23,472 nt of DNA from AC2028 sp002373595 (lineage in GTDB: Bacteria; Bacillota; Clostridia; Lachnospirales; Lachnospiraceae), in the NCBI GenBank assembly GCA_946616365.1, contig CAMOIX010000039.1:1-23472 (forward strand). Direction: 5' to 3'. This document shows, piece by piece, positions 21,985 through 23,472 of this stretch (within the stretch, counting starts at the first letter, position 1; each line of letters opens with the position of its first letter). The notes beneath the pieces were generated by a model. That model did no database searches, was not told the DNA's origin, and saw only the letters and a list, made by a program, of their open reading frames with translations. Position numbers and translations under genes: made by a program.

Positions 21985-22014
21985 TTGACATACATGGGAT
22001 ATGTGTGGTAACAT
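21985..22014 (+). promoter_or_regulatory. Promoter of infC-rpmI-rplT
   Basis: TTGACA (21985-21990) and TAACAT (22009-22014), 18-base spacer. Confidence 0.68.
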
Positions 22015-22020
22015 ACCCCT

Positions 22021-22166
22021 CGTACATGAAGTACGGACAACAAGCAGAAAGTTCCTTTCTCACCTTACAGCGCCCCTTGCGGTAAGAGTTCAGGTCCGCT
22101 TATACGATCGCTATGCGATATATATGCGTGAATGAGGATGTGAACTGATGCGGTTCACATTTTTTA
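22021..22166 (+). promoter_or_regulatory. L20-type autoregulatory leader of infC
   Basis: The leader carries stem CGTAC/GTACG near 22021-22035, a stem CTTAC/GTAAG around the GCG/CCCC loop (about 22065-22088), and ends in a terminator. This layout matches the Firmicute L20 leader, where bL20 binds the RNA and favours the terminator. It occupies most of the gap between gtrII and infC. Confidence 0.7.
22140..22166 (+). terminator. Attenuator terminator in the infC leader
   Basis: GTGAAC (22140-22145) pairs with GTTCAC (22153-22158), followed by a T-rich run to 22166. It ends four bases before the infC ribosome binding site. Confidence 0.82.
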
Positions 22167-22182
22167 TTTGGAGGGAAAGACC

Positions 22183-22704
22183 ATTAGCGATTTGATGATC
22201 AATGAGCAGATCCGTGACAAGGAAGTTCGCGTGATCGGCGAGGAAGGACAGCAGCTCGGAATCATGAGTGCTCGTGAAGCTCAGGCACTTGCGGATGAGG
22301 CGGGACTCGATCTCGTCAAGATAGCTCCGACGGCACAGCCGCCCGTATGCAGGATTGTTGATTACGGCAAGTATCGTTATGAGCAGCTCCGCAAGGAGAA
22401 AGAAGCACGCAAGAAGCAGCATCAGGTAGAGATCAAAGAGATCAGATTATCACCCAATATCGATACCGGCGATCTTAACACCAAATCGACAGCTGCGAGA
22501 AAGTTCCTTACCAAAGGAGACAAAGTGAAAGTTACTCTTCGTTTCCGCGGTCGTGAGATGGCCCACATGAATACCACCAAGCATGTACTGGATGATTTTG
22601 CCGCAGCTCTGGAAGATATCGCTTCCATAGAGAAGGAGCCCAAGGTTGAAGGCAGAAGTATGACGCTCGTACTTGCACCCAAGAAGACACAGGCGTCGAA
22701 ATAA
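22183..22704 (+). CDS. infC: Translation initiation factor IF-3, ATT start
   Basis: A 173-residue two-domain factor that keeps ribosomal subunits apart and checks the initiation codon. The N-domain runs from ISDLMINEQIRDKEVR, then YGKYRYEQLRKEKEARKKQ as the linker helix, and the C-domain (from about 90) includes LRFRGREMAH. The start is ATT at 22183: GGAGGG (22170-22175) lies seven bases before it, and the protein aligns with B. subtilis IF3, which also uses AUU. A TTG at 22168 overlaps the ribosome binding site and cannot be used. IF3 rejects AUU starts, giving self-control. Confidence 0.93.
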   Translation: MSDLMINEQIRDKEVRVIGEEGQQLGIMSAREAQALADEAGLDLVKIAPTAQPPVCRIVDYGKYRYEQLRKEKEARKKQHQVEIKEIRLSPNIDTGDLNTKSTAARKFLTKGDKVKVTLRFRGREMAHMNTTKHVLDDFAAALEDIASIEKEPKVEGRSMTLVLAPKKTQASK

Positions 22705-22724
22705 TCAAGCAGGAGGAAAGTAAA

Positions 22725-22922
22725 ATGCCCAAGATGAAATCAAGCAGCTCGGCAGCAAAGAGATTTAAGGCTACCGGCACAGGAAAGCTCAAGAGGAACA
22801 AGGCTTACAAGAGCCATATTCTTACCAAGAAGAGCACCAAGAGAAAGAGAAATCTGCGCAAGAGCGCAATCACCGACAGCACCAATGTAAAGAATATGAA
22901 GAAGATCCTGCCCTATCTGTAA
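22725..22922 (+). CDS. rpmI: 50S ribosomal protein bL35
   Basis: A 65-residue, strongly basic ribosomal protein with PKMKSSSSAAKRFKATGTGK at the start, as in the family. AGGAGG precedes the ATG. It lies between infC and rplT in the conserved operon, controlled by the upstream leader. Confidence 0.97.
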   Translation: MPKMKSSSSAAKRFKATGTGKLKRNKAYKSHILTKKSTKRKRNLRKSAITDSTNVKNMKKILPYL

Positions 22923-22953
22923 GATCGGCAGACTATTTTAGGAGGTAAGAAAA

Positions 22954-23310
22954 ATGGCTAGAATTAAGGGCGGATTGAACGCCAAGAAAAAGCATAACCG
23001 CGTACTCAAGCTCGCTAAGGGATATCGCGGAGCAAGAAGTAATCAGTATCGTGTAGCTAAGCAGTCCGTAATGCGTGCTCTCGCAAGCTCCTACGCAGGA
23101 CGTAAGGAGAAGAAGAGAGAGTTCAGACGTCTCTGGATCACCCGTATCAATGCAGGTGCTCGTCTCAACGGACTTTCATACAGCAAGTTTATGTTCGGAC
23201 TTAAAAAGGCAGGCATCGAGCTCAACAGAAAGATGCTCGCAGACATGGCTGTCAACGACGCTGAGGGATTCGCAAAGCTCGTAGACATCGCTAAGCAGCA
23301 GGCATCATAA
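22954..23310 (+). CDS. rplT: 50S ribosomal protein bL20
   Basis: A 118-residue ribosomal protein needed for early large subunit assembly and, in Firmicutes, the repressor of its own operon through the leader. Opening ARIKGGLNAKKKHNRVLKLA and the LWITRINA block are typical. AGGAGG lies eight bases upstream. Last gene of the operon. Confidence 0.97.
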   Translation: MARIKGGLNAKKKHNRVLKLAKGYRGARSNQYRVAKQSVMRALASSYAGRKEKKREFRRLWITRINAGARLNGLSYSKFMFGLKKAGIELNRKMLADMAVNDAEGFAKLVDIAKQQAS

Positions 23311-23334
23311 GAGCGATTCTTATATGACTTAAAA

Positions 23335-23359
23335 GGCGCGGGAATACCGCGCCCTTTTT
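23335..23359 (+). terminator. Terminator after rplT, possibly bidirectional
   Basis: GGCGCGG (23335-23341) pairs with CCGCGCC (23347-23353), loop GAATA, followed by five T. The A-run before it gives a T-run on the other strand, so it may also stop transcripts from tRNA-Gly. Confidence 0.92.
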
Positions 23360-23401
23360 AGTTATCGTGTATAAGTAACGGAATATCTGAGCATAGAAAA
23401 A

Positions 23402-23472
23402 AGCAGGATACGGGAGTCGGACCCGCCTCTCAAGCTTGGGAAGCTTGCATACTACCGATGTACTAATCCTGC
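23402..23472 (-). tRNA. tRNA-Gly (CCC)
   Basis: A 71-base minus strand cloverleaf that ends exactly at the window edge: acceptor GCAGGAT/ATCCTGC, anticodon stem CAAGC/GCTTG with loop TTCCCAA (anticodon CCC), discriminator T. CCA not encoded. The T loop reads TCCGACT, so position 55 is C where nearly all tRNAs have U (pseudouridine). Confidence 0.9.

Overview
This looks like a chromosomal segment of an anaerobic, low-to-moderate GC Firmicute of the class Clostridia, probably a gut or rumen organism near Lachnospiraceae. The clues are the linked rho, rpmE, DUF1385, prmC and prfA genes, an infC-rpmI-rplT operon with an L20-type attenuated leader and an ATT start codon, a zinc-type bL31, strong AGGAGG ribosome binding sites and a lone CheX-like/CheY pair. 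I cannot assign a genus from sequence alone. Apart from a few surface and signalling genes it reads as core genome: no phage, insertion sequence, CRISPR array or integrase was seen.

Layout. 1-241: a terminator of an upstream gene and a short coding-like remnant. 242-1282 (-): a GH113-like glycoside hydrolase. 1473-2732: CheX-like protein plus CheY receiver, closed by a strong terminator. 2843-5493: metQNI methionine ABC importer, whose lipoprotein MetQ has its sequence blocks in circularly permuted order. 5508-5727: tRNA-Arg (-) with two hairpin repeat units behind it. 5861-11029: a tight five-gene operon with overlapping ends (HD-GYP/GGDEF protein, THUMP RNA methyltransferase, a histidine-free amidase-like membrane protein, rdgB, YfcE-like phosphoesterase). 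11158-12861: a large exported repeat protein. 12887-13117: tRNA-Pro (-) with the same hairpin repeat family behind it. 13141-14463 (-): a MATE exporter, divergent from rho. 14635-19700: rho, rpmE, DUF1385, prmC, prfA. 19837-21917: a CarD-like regulator overlapping a GtrII-type membrane glycosyltransferase. 22183-23310: infC, rpmI, rplT. 23402-23472 (-): tRNA-Gly, ending exactly at the window edge.

Functional links. PrmC methylates the GGQ glutamine of RF1, encoded next to it. IF3, bL35 and bL20 form the classic autoregulated unit. MetQ, MetN and MetI make one importer. The CheX/CheY pair and the HD-GYP protein suggest chemotaxis and cyclic-di-GMP signalling, but no flagellar genes are in view.

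The most unusual items are: (1) the circularly permuted MetQ; (2) two 75-bp palindromes that fuse a tRNA terminator hairpin to the 3' acceptor strand of the tRNA, one behind tRNA-Arg and one behind tRNA-Pro, each with an extra degenerate unit; (3) an amidase_3-like membrane protein with no histidine at all; (4) divergent rho and MATE promoters sharing one palindromic -35 box; and (5) a long palindrome immediately downstream of the carD -10 box.
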